Shown here piece after piece: positions 14,790 to 22,216 of a stretch of DNA of 48,457 nt (position 1 is the stretch's first letter; each line of letters opens with the position of its first letter). Source of the DNA: Arthrobacter cavernae (GTDB lineage Bacteria > Actinomycetota > Actinomycetes > Actinomycetales > Micrococcaceae); contig NZ_JAFNLL010000033.1 of the NCBI RefSeq assembly GCF_017368795.1, positions 1 to 48,457 of the forward strand, in the 5' to 3' direction. The position numbers and the translations under genes are program-made. Under the pieces are notes generated by a model, which saw only the letters and a list, made by a program, of their open reading frames with translations, was not told the origin of the DNA and did no database searches.

Positions 14790-17348
14790 TCAGCCCAGCG
14801 GCAGCCGTGCCCGGACATCGCCGAGCCCGCGCGCGATGATGAGTTCGCCGTCGTTCAACGGCTTCCAGGCGTTTTCTGCCTCATCCCAACGGCGGAACAG
14901 CCGGCCATCGCAGCCGACCCTTACAGCGGCCGTCTCCCCCGTCTCCACCCGGGAACCGGCGTAGCCGGCCAGGCGGACAGGCTGCCCCTCCTCCGCCGGG
15001 AGGAAGTAGAGCTGCACGGTTTCGCGGGATGCGCGGGTGCCCGTGTTGGTGATGTCCACCTCGACGACGGCGCCCCCTCCGGCTTCGGGCGGAAGCAGCC
15101 GGGCGCTGCCGTATTCCCAGCTTCCGTAGCCCAGGCCATGGCCGAACCAGAACAGGGGCGCGGGCGCGTTGCCGGCGTGGTAGCCGCGGTAGCCGATGGC
15201 GGTGCCGTCCGTGTATTCGAGGCCGAAGTCCGGACCCGGGGTGACATTCCATGCCGGGGACGCGCCGTCGGCGGTCGGGTAGCTGGTGACCAGCCGCCCT
15301 GTCGGTTCTTCCGCGCCCGTGAGCACGTCCGCCACCGCGTTGCCGCCCTCCTGGCCGGGAAGCCCCGCGATAAGGACGGCGTCGACGTCGTCGAGCCACG
15401 GCATCAGAACCGGAGTGGCCGCGTTGACCACCACGACGGTCCGCGTCGCCGTAGCGGCAACCCGCAGGACGAGTTCGTCCTGCCGGCCCGGAAGGGCGAG
15501 GGTCTGTTTGTCGGACATTTCGGTCTCGTCCTCTTCGGTCAGGCCGACTACGACGACGGCGGTGCCGGCCGCGCATGCCGCTTCCTCCGCCGCGGCGATG
15601 GCTTCCTCATCGGTCCGGGCATCCTGCTGGGCCACCAAGGCGACGCTCCCGAACGAACCCGTGGTGAGCAGGTGGCTCTCCTCGGAAAGGTTCAGCGCCG
15701 GGTTGCCCGCCAACTTCGCGGCCCAGTCAACCGGGGCGAAATCCAGCCGTACGGAGACCACCGCACCGGCAGGCAGCTCGAACGCCTCGGTGTAGGACGG
15801 CGGGCGGAGCATTGCCTCGGCGGGGTCGAAGCCCGTGATGGGGAGGTTCCGCTGGCCCAGGACTCCGGCGTCGGTGGAGATGGTCCAGGTTCCGACGCCG
15901 ATGCCGCCGAGCCATACAGCGCCGGCGTGATTGCCGAGGCGGGCCGCGAAGATCACGGCTGTGGGCATCTCGCTGAAGTCGTCGTCCCAGCCGACAGTGA
16001 TCGCTGCGCCGTCTTCGTGGCGGCTGGCGATTTCGGCACCTTCGGCATTGAGGTACGTCACGCGCATGCCCTGCTCCCCCGTAACCGGGTCGGTTACGAA
16101 ACCGGTCAGCGCGGGAACAGGACGCTTCCGCACCCCGACGCCGTCAAGGACCGTGAGCCGTTCCCCAACGCGGTCAGTAAGAGCTTCCGCGATGGTTGAG
16201 ACATAAGGCGGATTGACCTGGGCGGAGCCGCCTCCCATGGCCTGGGTTGCAATCGCGTGGCGTCCGAGCAGGGCCAGCGGCCCCTCCTCGGACAGGGGAA
16301 GCACGTCCCCTTCGTTCTTCAACAAAACCATGCCGCGGCTGGCAATGCGGCGCAGCTGTTCCTTGCGTTCGGGCGAATCCGGGGCCGGCATGCCGGTCTT
16401 GAACCCGTTGGTTTCTTCGCCGGAGGCAGGACGGAGACCGCCCGTTCGTTCGGCGAGCAGCAGGAGCCGGGCAAGGTGCTCGTCCACGGTCGCCTCGCTC
16501 ACGTCGCCGCGGCGTACGGCTGCAAAGAGCCTTTCGCCCCATGGACCTTCCGGTCCGGGCATGACAAGGTCAAGGCCTCCGTTGGCGGATTCGACTGTGC
16601 GCTTCGTAGCGAACCAGTCACTCATGATCAGCCCGTCCCAGGCCCATTCGCTCTTGACGATGTCGTTCTGGACGTGGTCCTGCTCGGTGGCGGTGACGCC
16701 GTTGATATCGTTGTACGCGGCCATCATCGACCACGCGCCGGCATCATCCACCGCCATCTCGAACGGCAGGAGGTACACCTCCCGCAGCGCCGTCTCCGAC
16801 AGCCGCGAATCCACGAAGTTCCGCAGCGTCTCGGATTCATTGGCCACGAGGTGCTTGAGGCAGGCGGCGGTTCCGTTGGCCTGCATGCCGCGTACATAGG
16901 CGGCGGCGGAACGGCCGGTCAGGTACGGATCTTCGGAGTAGGCCTCAAAGAGCCGTCCGCCCAGCGGGGTCCGGTGCAGGTTGATGGTTGGGCCGAGCAC
17001 CACATGGATCTTCTGGCGGTGCGCCTCCTCGGAGAGCATGCGGCCGACTTCTTCTGCGATGTCGTCATCCCAGGAGCCCGAGATGAGGGTCGCGTTGGGG
17101 AAGAGGGCCACCGGGTCCCCGCCGATGAACTTGAGTCCGCGCACGCCGGTGGGACCGTCGGAAAATGCCAGCGGCGCAAGCCCGATCGTGTCATTGCCGG
17201 GGAGTGTGAACGCAGTCTCGCCCGTCAGAAGGGCTACCTTGTCCTCCAGCCCGAGTTGCTCCAGTAGGCGTTCCTGACGCCGCAGCCCTTCTGGCCGCAG
17301 CTCCTCGGAGAGCCCGGCAGTGACGGATCGTTCAGTCATGTCAGTCAT
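14790..17348 (-). CDS. Glycoside hydrolase family 3 beta-glucosidase
   Basis: An 852-residue GH3 enzyme. The N-terminal TIM barrel has GPTINLHRTPLGGRLFEAYS, CLKHLVANESE and the nucleophile in GLIMSDWFATKR. A PA14-like insertion lies in the middle (about residues 380-510). The second sandwich domain has VVVVGLTEEDETEMSDKQTL, and a C-terminal fibronectin-III-like domain has EVDITNTGTRASRETVQLYF. This architecture is common in beta-glucosidases acting on oligosaccharides or glycosides. No signal peptide is seen, so it is intracellular. Its start overlaps the stop of the upstream sugar MFS gene as ATGA, which implies that the transporter imports the glycoside this enzyme cleaves. Confidence 0.94.
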   Translation of the reverse strand: MTDMTERSVTAGLSEELRPEGLRRQERLLEQLGLEDKVALLTGETAFTLPGNDTIGLAPLAFSDGPTGVRGLKFIGGDPVALFPNATLISGSWDDDIAEEVGRMLSEEAHRQKIHVVLGPTINLHRTPLGGRLFEAYSEDPYLTGRSAAAYVRGMQANGTAACLKHLVANESETLRNFVDSRLSETALREVYLLPFEMAVDDAGAWSMMAAYNDINGVTATEQDHVQNDIVKSEWAWDGLIMSDWFATKRTVESANGGLDLVMPGPEGPWGERLFAAVRRGDVSEATVDEHLARLLLLAERTGGLRPASGEETNGFKTGMPAPDSPERKEQLRRIASRGMVLLKNEGDVLPLSEEGPLALLGRHAIATQAMGGGSAQVNPPYVSTIAEALTDRVGERLTVLDGVGVRKRPVPALTGFVTDPVTGEQGMRVTYLNAEGAEIASRHEDGAAITVGWDDDFSEMPTAVIFAARLGNHAGAVWLGGIGVGTWTISTDAGVLGQRNLPITGFDPAEAMLRPPSYTEAFELPAGAVVSVRLDFAPVDWAAKLAGNPALNLSEESHLLTTGSFGSVALVAQQDARTDEEAIAAAEEAACAAGTAVVVVGLTEEDETEMSDKQTLALPGRQDELVLRVAATATRTVVVVNAATPVLMPWLDDVDAVLIAGLPGQEGGNAVADVLTGAEEPTGRLVTSYPTADGASPAWNVTPGPDFGLEYTDGTAIGYRGYHAGNAPAPLFWFGHGLGYGSWEYGSARLLPPEAGGGAVVEVDITNTGTRASRETVQLYFLPAEEGQPVRLAGYAGSRVETGETAAVRVGCDGRLFRRWDEAENAWKPLNDGELIIARGLGDVRARLPLG

Positions 17349-18622
17349 TTCACCTTCTTGATCGGGAGGATGATGAACGCGCCGGCCAAGGCGGCAAGCG
17401 CAGCCGCGATCAGCAGCAATTCATAGTTCGGCATGCCCCCTGTGGCGCCCAAAGCCAACAGCCATGCACCGATGAAAGGGGCCAGCGAGGAGGGCAGTGC
17501 GTTGGCGATGTTGAATACTCCAAGATCCTTGCCTCGCTCCTTCGTGTTCGGGAGGATCTGGAGCACCAGTGCAAGGTCGATCGACATGTAGATGCCGTAG
17601 CCGATACCGATGAACGCCTCCACGAGGTAGAACTGTCCCACCGAGTCGATGTGGAGCAGCATGTAGGTGCCCACCGCGAAGATCGCGCTCGACGCGAACA
17701 CGAACACCTTGCGCCGGCCGATGCGGTCCGACAGCCACCCGGCAATGTAGCCGCTGGCGATCAGAGTGATGGTGTACCAGAGCACGCCTTGAGATACGAC
17801 GGCCGGGACTTCCTCCGCGGGGACGCCCATGCGGTTCATGACATACGGGAAACGGAAGGTGATGAACAGCATGTTCGCGGCGATCACCAGGAACCGCGAC
17901 CACCACGCGAACCCGAAGTCCGGGTACTTGACAGGGTTAACCCAGAAGGTTTTGGCCAGCATGCCGAAGCGGAAGGGCTCCGGCTTCTCCCGCTGCACCT
18001 TGTCCGGGAGGACGAAGGCATAGGCCACGACCGCGATGACGCCAATGACCGCCGGGACCATGAACATCGCCAGGATGTTGCTCGAAAGCAGCGAGGCAAT
18101 CCATGTTGCGGCGAAGATCGCAACGTTCTGCATAATGCCTATCAGGGCAGATACCCGCGCATGCTGCTTCTCCGGAAGCTGGTCCGCGAGCGTCGCGGTG
18201 AACGGCCCGTAGGCGGCGTTGGCACCGAACTGTGCCACGAACCACCCGAGCGCAAGCATCCAGACGTCGGCTGCCACGGCGATCATGAAGAATGCGCCGG
18301 CCATCACCAGGACCCCGGCGATCATGTAAGGGCGCCGCATCCCAAAGCGCGAACGGGAGCGGTCCGACAGGCGCCCGAAGAGCGAGTTACCCAGGAACGC
18401 CCCGATCGCGCCGTAGCCGAGGACGTTTCCCACGATCGTCGTGAGCTCGGTGTCTGTTTGTGCGATCGAGCCGGCTTTGATGGCCATGCCGATCATGATC
18501 GGCGCGAACAAGGCCATGAAAAGCCCGAGCTGAGCGATTGCCAGGCCGGCGACAAACACGGGCCCCTTGGACGCGGCCGGGCTCCGGTCTTCTGTGGCGA
18601 CCGTAGCGGTGGGAGTGGACAT
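17345..18622 (-). CDS. MFS/GPH-type sugar or glycoside transporter
   Basis: A 425-residue membrane transporter with 12 predicted helices. The start at 18622 is set by GGAGAC five bases upstream; a longer open frame to 18781 would cross motif copy C. It shows GRLSDRSRSRFGMRRPYMIA (extended loop 2/3 motif of sugar-cation symporter-like MFS) and SGYIAGWLSDRIGRRKVFVF in the second half. Its stop overlaps the GH3 start by 4 bp. It is inferred to import a beta-glycoside for the GH3 enzyme, under control of motif copy C 107 bp upstream. Confidence 0.9.
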   Translation of the reverse strand: MSTPTATVATEDRSPAASKGPVFVAGLAIAQLGLFMALFAPIMIGMAIKAGSIAQTDTELTTIVGNVLGYGAIGAFLGNSLFGRLSDRSRSRFGMRRPYMIAGVLVMAGAFFMIAVAADVWMLALGWFVAQFGANAAYGPFTATLADQLPEKQHARVSALIGIMQNVAIFAATWIASLLSSNILAMFMVPAVIGVIAVVAYAFVLPDKVQREKPEPFRFGMLAKTFWVNPVKYPDFGFAWWSRFLVIAANMLFITFRFPYVMNRMGVPAEEVPAVVSQGVLWYTITLIASGYIAGWLSDRIGRRKVFVFASSAIFAVGTYMLLHIDSVGQFYLVEAFIGIGYGIYMSIDLALVLQILPNTKERGKDLGVFNIANALPSSLAPFIGAWLLALGATGGMPNYELLLIAAALAALAGAFIILPIKKVK

Positions 18623-18729
18623 CGTTGTCTCCAGTGTTAAGGGGCGCATTGCCCGGATAGAAGAGTCGATTGGAACTGATGCATGCGATTTGTGCAGCTG
18701 TTCAAGCTCACCAGAGCAGCTCACGTCCG

Positions 18730-18766
18730 GGGAGTCCCGCTTGATGGAGGTACTGGCAGGGCCCTC
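18730..18766 (+). promoter_or_regulatory. MmyB-type regulon motif, copy C
   Basis: Opens GGGAGTCCCGC, has TTGATGG at position 12, GGTACTGG at 20 and ends AGGGCCCTC. It is upstream of the MFS-GH3-MFS operon, which is read from the opposite strand. Confidence 0.7.
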
Positions 18767-18846
18767 AGGCACGTCGGACAATCCCCGCCTTTGGTTGACC
18801 CTTCTCCATCTGCATCAAACCTCTGCCTTCCCCTTGTTTCGAGGCG

Positions 18847-19179
18847 CTATCCAGGCCGGTCAGACGCTCTCCGTCCTGATGAGACCGGAGTCCAGCCACG
18901 CGTGTGGACCGGGCACCGATACGGGGCATGTGCGGTTCGCTGCTTTGGCCCGCCGCGGCGCACCCGCATCGACCACCGCAGTCGTCGCCGGAAGATCGGC
19001 AGACCCAGCGCGGCGATGGCAGCCGTATCTGGCCATCGGAGAGCCGGCCAATTGTCTGGCACGGGGTACCCACCCCCGGAGAGGCCGGCGTCGCGCTCGA
19101 ATTGGTTCCGCGATCCGGGAAACAGCGCCTCGTCAACGAAGTAGGCGGCCGGGAACGCGAACCGGAGCGTGGATTTCAA
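18847..19179 (-). CDS. Uncharacterised ORF, doubtful
   Basis: A 110-residue open frame downstream of the Tat-linked hydrolase, beginning MKSTLRFAFPAAYFVDEALF and becoming rich in Arg after residue 65. The first 60 residues look protein-like; the rest looks like out-of-frame translation, so a frameshift or a decayed gene is possible. There is no ribosome binding site worth the name and I recognise no family. The surrounding 18782-19268 stretch holds no other gene I can support. Confidence 0.25.
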   Translation of the reverse strand: MKSTLRFAFPAAYFVDEALFPGSRNQFERDAGLSGGGYPVPDNWPALRWPDTAAIAALGLPIFRRRLRWSMRVRRGGPKQRTAHAPYRCPVHTRGWTPVSSGRRASDRPG

Positions 19180-19233
19180 CCCTCAATGACCCCACCCCGG
19201 ACCGTATTCCAGGACTGGCGAAAGCTGGAAGCG

Positions 19234-19258
19234 CCCGCGGCCCAGGAGCTGCCGCGGG
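19234..19258 (-). terminator. Hairpin downstream of the hydrolase
   Basis: CCCGCGGC and GCCGCGGG form a perfect 8-bp stem 10 bp beyond the hydrolase stop (19269). There is no T-tract, so it is a weak or factor-assisted terminator at best. Confidence 0.5.
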
Positions 19259-19268
19259 CTCCCCGTCA

Positions 19269-20138
19269 TTACTTCAAATTGGCGCGGAAGAACGTAGTGA
19301 GTTTGTCGAATGGGATGAGGCCGACGCGATCATAGAGATCCACGTGACCGGCCCCAGGAACCAGGACGAGTTCCTTCGGCTCCGCCGCAAGCTGGTAAGC
19401 GTTCTCGCTGAACTCACGGGAGTGCGCCTGGTCACCAGTGATGAACAGCAGCGGACGCGGGGAGATGATTTCCAGGTCCGCGAACGGATAGAAATTCAGG
19501 AATTTGGCATTGGTGGCCAGCGTGGGATGCGTCGTTGTGTTCGGGCAGTACCCACGGGCCGTCCGGTAGAAGTCGTAGAACTCCCGGTCCACCGCGCTCG
19601 ACTCCTCGGTGAGCACTTCGGGCGTGCCGCCCGTGTACTGGATCTTTCCACCGGCGAACTCGACATCCCGCTGATTGGCGGCCTGCGCGATCATCGTCTT
19701 GCGCTGTTCTAGGGTCACGGACTTCCGGAGCCCGTCACGATTCGCGGCGCCCATGTCATACATGCTCACCGTGGCGATGGCCTTGATCCTCGGATCAATC
19801 TTTGCCGCGCTGAGAACAAAGCTGCCGCTGCCGCAGATCCCGATGGCTCCCACGCGCTCCTTGTCAACGAGCGACTGCGCACGCAGAAAATCCGCAGCAG
19901 CGCTGAAGTCCTCGCTGTAAATATCAGGGGCGACGGCGTTTCCGGGCTTCCCGGCACTCTCGCCCCAGAACGACAGGTCGAAGGACAATGTGATAAATCC
20001 CTGCTCCGCCATTTTCGTGGCGTAGAGGTTAGCGCTTTGCTCCTTCACGGCGCCCATGGGATGCCCCACTACCAGTGCCGGATGACTCGTCCGGCGGTCC
20101 AGATCCTTGGGCACGAAGAGGTTACCCACAACCTTCAT
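19269..20138 (-). CDS. Alpha/beta hydrolase domain, split from its Tat signal
   Basis: A 289-residue hydrolase domain: PALVVGHPMGAVKEQSANLY, nucleophile elbow GICGSGSF (Ser104), acid in LFITGDQAHSREFSE and histidine in GAGHVDLYDRVGLIPFD. It is homologous to the hydrolase at 10699 but begins in the middle of a beta strand. The preceding ORF (20135-20416) supplies the missing part: it ends KITVRKVSFKN, and this frame continues YEMKVVGNLF, against RYRNRYGIELAADLY in the paralogue. One missing base near 20147 would separate them. The genes overlap as ATGA, so coupled translation as two pieces is possible, but I favour one Tat-exported hydrolase interrupted by a frameshift or a sequencing error. 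Confidence 0.8.
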   Translation of the reverse strand: MKVVGNLFVPKDLDRRTSHPALVVGHPMGAVKEQSANLYATKMAEQGFITLSFDLSFWGESAGKPGNAVAPDIYSEDFSAAADFLRAQSLVDKERVGAIGICGSGSFVLSAAKIDPRIKAIATVSMYDMGAANRDGLRKSVTLEQRKTMIAQAANQRDVEFAGGKIQYTGGTPEVLTEESSAVDREFYDFYRTARGYCPNTTTHPTLATNAKFLNFYPFADLEIISPRPLLFITGDQAHSREFSENAYQLAAEPKELVLVPGAGHVDLYDRVGLIPFDKLTTFFRANLK

Positions 20139-20416
20139 CTCATACTGTTCTTGAACGAAACTTTCCGGACGGTGATCTTGTCACTCGTGTAAAAGTTGTC
20201 AGCACGATTCGAGATGTCCCCCGGCTCCAGCGGCCTCTTCGATGCAGATGCGGATGCAAAGGCCTGCTCGTCTGATACCAGACCCACGGCACCGGACAGG
20301 CCGACGGCCGCCGCACCGACACCCGTCAGCTTCATCAGGTTCCGGCGTGACACTCCTCGCTCCGCCCAGCTCGTCCCAGAGGTCGACTTCTTGCTTCCGT
20401 CAGTATTCGTGCTCAT
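20135..20416 (-). pseudogene. Tat signal peptide and N-terminus of the split hydrolase
   Basis: A 93-residue fragment. SRRNLMK (residues 23-29) followed by TGVGAAAVGLSGAVGL is a classic twin-arginine signal, then KRPLEPGDISNRADNFYTSD and KITVRKVSFKN, the first strand of the hydrolase fold. The frame ends three codons later in SMR. It overlaps the hydrolase domain by 4 bp. The start at 20416 is chosen because it gives a normal Tat n-region; the upstream ATG at 20500 has none. It lies 84 bp downstream of motif copy E. Confidence 0.72.
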
Positions 20417-20500
20417 CGTGATGTCATCCTCGTGATAGTCGTTTACGAACGTCGAAACTTTCCAGCTTCCCTTCGAGCACACCACAGCCCACGCGCGCAA

Positions 20501-20538
20501 GGGAGCCTCTGCTGGGAGTGGTACTGCCAGGGCCCCTC
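20501..20538 (+). promoter_or_regulatory. MmyB-type regulon motif, copy E
   Basis: Opens GGGAGCCTCTG, has GTGGTACTG at about position 18 and ends AGGGCCCCTC. It is upstream of the Tat-linked hydrolase, in the same relative orientation as copies A and C. It lacks the TTG at 12-14 (it has CTG), making it the most divergent copy. Confidence 0.62.
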
Positions 20539-20799
20539 AGCAAAACGGCGCCAGCTCACAACTGAGTCAGGGCTGAGGAATTAACGGTCTATCTGGCTCG
20601 ACACGCCGGGCGATGAGCCTGGCGGGCAGGAGCCCGATATGGCCGCAACACTTGAGGTTGTGCCGAGTACGTTGTCGGAATCCGTGCCAAGGTCCGGACT
20701 CCCACGGATTTAGTGATTGAGACGCCCGGACCTAACCTCAAACTCATCGATCAAGGTTAAGGCTCGAGTCATAACCAAGGCAGGATTCTGCGATTTAGT
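20539..20799. other. Non-coding stretch before the transposon-end cluster
   Basis: No gene recognised. It contains a 7-bp inverted repeat (GGTCCGG / CCGGACC) spaced by about 30 bp and a TGATTGAGACG sequence weakly like the transposon-end repeat. It is probably decayed mobile DNA. Confidence 0.35.
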
Positions 20800-20846
20800 T
20801 CAACTGTAGTGAGACAAGGGCCTTCATTCTGTCTCACTACAGTTGA
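20800..20846. mobile_element. Perfect 17-bp inverted repeat of transposon-end sequence
   Basis: TCAACTGTAGTGAGACA (20800-20816) and its exact complement (20830-20846) are separated by 13 bp. Each arm read outward from the centre matches the repeat unit of the Tn7-like left end (GTCTCA, then CTA, then GTTGA). This looks like a right end and a left end of related elements facing away from each other. Confidence 0.6.
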
Positions 20847-20872
20847 CTCAACCGCGTAAATTTGGGTCCAGA

Positions 20873-20898
20873 TGGTTCAAGGTAGATGAGACCGGACA
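20873..20898 (-). mobile_element. Second right end of the Tn7-like family
   Basis: On the minus strand it begins TGTCCGGTCTCATCTACCTT, with 22 of 26 positions identical to the right end at 3721-3746. Similarity continues weakly inward (TTGAACCA, CCC, AAA). The 5 bp outside are GTTGT, against GATGT outside the left end at 1994. It ends 29 bp before the stop of the neighbouring hypothetical gene and marks the right border of the accessory island. Confidence 0.6.
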
Positions 20899-20927
20899 GT
20901 TGTCCCGTACGCACTTGGGTGCGGTGG

Positions 20928-21614
20928 TTATCTGCGCGTCGTGAACTGGATCTGGATGCGCTTGAGCTCGGCGCGTGGAAGCACGGCTGTCACCACGCCA
21001 CCGCCTGCCAGTTCTGCGCCGATGCCGTAGACGAACGGGTCCGTATCGATCTCCGCTGCGGACACTTCGATGCCATTGACGAGGACACTGACCTGACCGT
21101 TGGCCATCCGCTCGGTCACTGCGGGTGCGGGTAGGTCCCAAGGGTTGCCGTTCAGTCCGAGCTTCTGCCGGTACTGGTTCATGAGGATGTAGTTGACGTG
21201 GTCGACCAGCACGCGGCGGACCGAAGAAAGCTCGGATGAGTCCCGGTGCCAGGTGGTTCGCACGGCCTCCCACAGCTGCGGGTAGCGCATTCGTTCCACC
21301 TGCTCCACCAGCCACGCAGGTCGCGGCCATGGCAGACTGTCCTCGATCGCCCTCCGCGTCGGCTCGTCGAGGTCCGCGAGGTTTATCGGGTCTGAGCGGT
21401 CATTCGGGTTTCGCCAGACTGTATAGGTGACGCTCGCTGTCATTTCACTGTATCCACGAGCGTCCCGGCCGTATCCCAGACCGACGGTATCCGTATCCTC
21501 CAGCGAGGGCTGGGACACGAGCCCCATCACCGGGATGGGCATGAGTTTCAGGCGCTCAGCCTGCTCGACACGAGGATCGGGCGCGTCCTCGGGGAGAATT
21601 CCAGCCAGTCTCAT
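20928..21614 (-). CDS. Conserved hypothetical protein
   Basis: About 228 residues if started at the ATG at 21614 (MRLAGILPEDAPDPRVEQAE), which has GAGG just upstream; the open frame extends to 21701 but the extra residues look unlikely. No signal peptide or membrane segment. The sequence has RTTWHRDSSELSSVRRVLVD, an HVNYILMNQYRQ helix and a C-terminal beta-rich part (VSVLVNGIEVSAAEIDTDPF). I do not recognise a family. Its stop lies 29 bp from the transposon right end, so it marks the resumption of flanking sequence. Confidence 0.65.
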   Translation of the reverse strand: MRLAGILPEDAPDPRVEQAERLKLMPIPVMGLVSQPSLEDTDTVGLGYGRDARGYSEMTASVTYTVWRNPNDRSDPINLADLDEPTRRAIEDSLPWPRPAWLVEQVERMRYPQLWEAVRTTWHRDSSELSSVRRVLVDHVNYILMNQYRQKLGLNGNPWDLPAPAVTERMANGQVSVLVNGIEVSAAEIDTDPFVYGIGAELAGGGVVTAVLPRAELKRIQIQFTTRR

Positions 21615-21680
21615 GCCTCGATTATGAACCCAACACGTGATCGGGACCCATAGGTGTGGACGGGCTTGCCGAACGCCCAT

Positions 21681-21704
21681 TTCCGGGGCAGGCGGCGTCA
21701 ATGG
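21681..21704 (+). repeat. Right copy of imperfect 24-bp direct repeat
   Basis: Matches 1966-1989 at 22 of 24 positions. Here it forms the upstream half of the metallopeptidase promoter, ahead of a TAGAGT -10 box at 21718-21723. Confidence 0.6.
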
Positions 21705-21717
21705 TCCACGCGCGGAC

Positions 21718-21723
21718 TAGAGT
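21718..21723 (+). promoter_or_regulatory. -10 box of a leaderless promoter
   Basis: TAGAGT lies six bases before the metallopeptidase ATG and there is no ribosome binding site. This is the usual actinobacterial leaderless arrangement. Confidence 0.6.
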
Positions 21724-21729
21724 CGAACC

Positions 21730-22206
21730 ATGCCCGAGAACCTGCCTCCCGGCTTCCCGATCCTTCCCGACGGCGAGCGCGCTTCCTCGCCGCTGCCGGC
21801 CGCCGCGGACCCTGCTGCTGCCGAGCCCGCCGCGGCGCCGTTCGAGATGTCGGCGGATGACTTCGAGGCGGCCGTGAGCGACGCCCTCCTGCTGATCCCG
21901 CGGAAGGTCGCCCGGGCCATGGACAATGTGGCCATCTTCATCGAGGACGACTTCGTTCCGCATCCGAACGAAGACCCGGACACGGTGCTGCTGGGCCTGT
22001 ACGAGGGCGTGCCCCTCACTGAACGGGATTCGTGGTGGGGCGCCGGTTCCCTTCCGGACCGGATCACGATCTTCCGGCAGCCGATCCTGGACATCTGTAC
22101 TAGCCGCCAGGAAGTCATTGACGAGGTGGTCATCACGGTGGTCCACGAGATCGCCCACCACTTCGGCATCGGCGATGACCGCCTGCACGAGCTCGGCTGG
22201 GGCTAG
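21730..22206 (+). CDS. Zincin-type metallopeptidase family protein
   Basis: A 158-residue protein with a Pro/Ala-rich N-terminus and the zinc motif H139-E140-I-A-H143, followed by FGIGDDRLHELGWG, where D150 is the likely third ligand. FEAAVSDALLLIPRKVARAM and NVAIFIEDDF identify the small actinobacterial metallopeptidase family (formerly DUF1025). The family has a minimal zincin fold; its proteolytic activity is not well established. It is leaderless, and the CDF exporter starts 10 bp after its stop, so the two form an operon. Confidence 0.9.
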   Translation: MPENLPPGFPILPDGERASSPLPAAADPAAAEPAAAPFEMSADDFEAAVSDALLLIPRKVARAMDNVAIFIEDDFVPHPNEDPDTVLLGLYEGVPLTERDSWWGAGSLPDRITIFRQPILDICTSRQEVIDEVVITVVHEIAHHFGIGDDRLHELGWG

Positions 22207-22216
22207 CCTTGTAGCC

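Noticed and set aside
1994..20898. A complete 18.9-kb Tn7-like transposon
   Set aside because: Not accepted as established: no TnsB/TnsC/TniQ gene is present, the flanking pentamers are not identical, and a closer right end exists at 3746. Kept only as a possibility in the findings.
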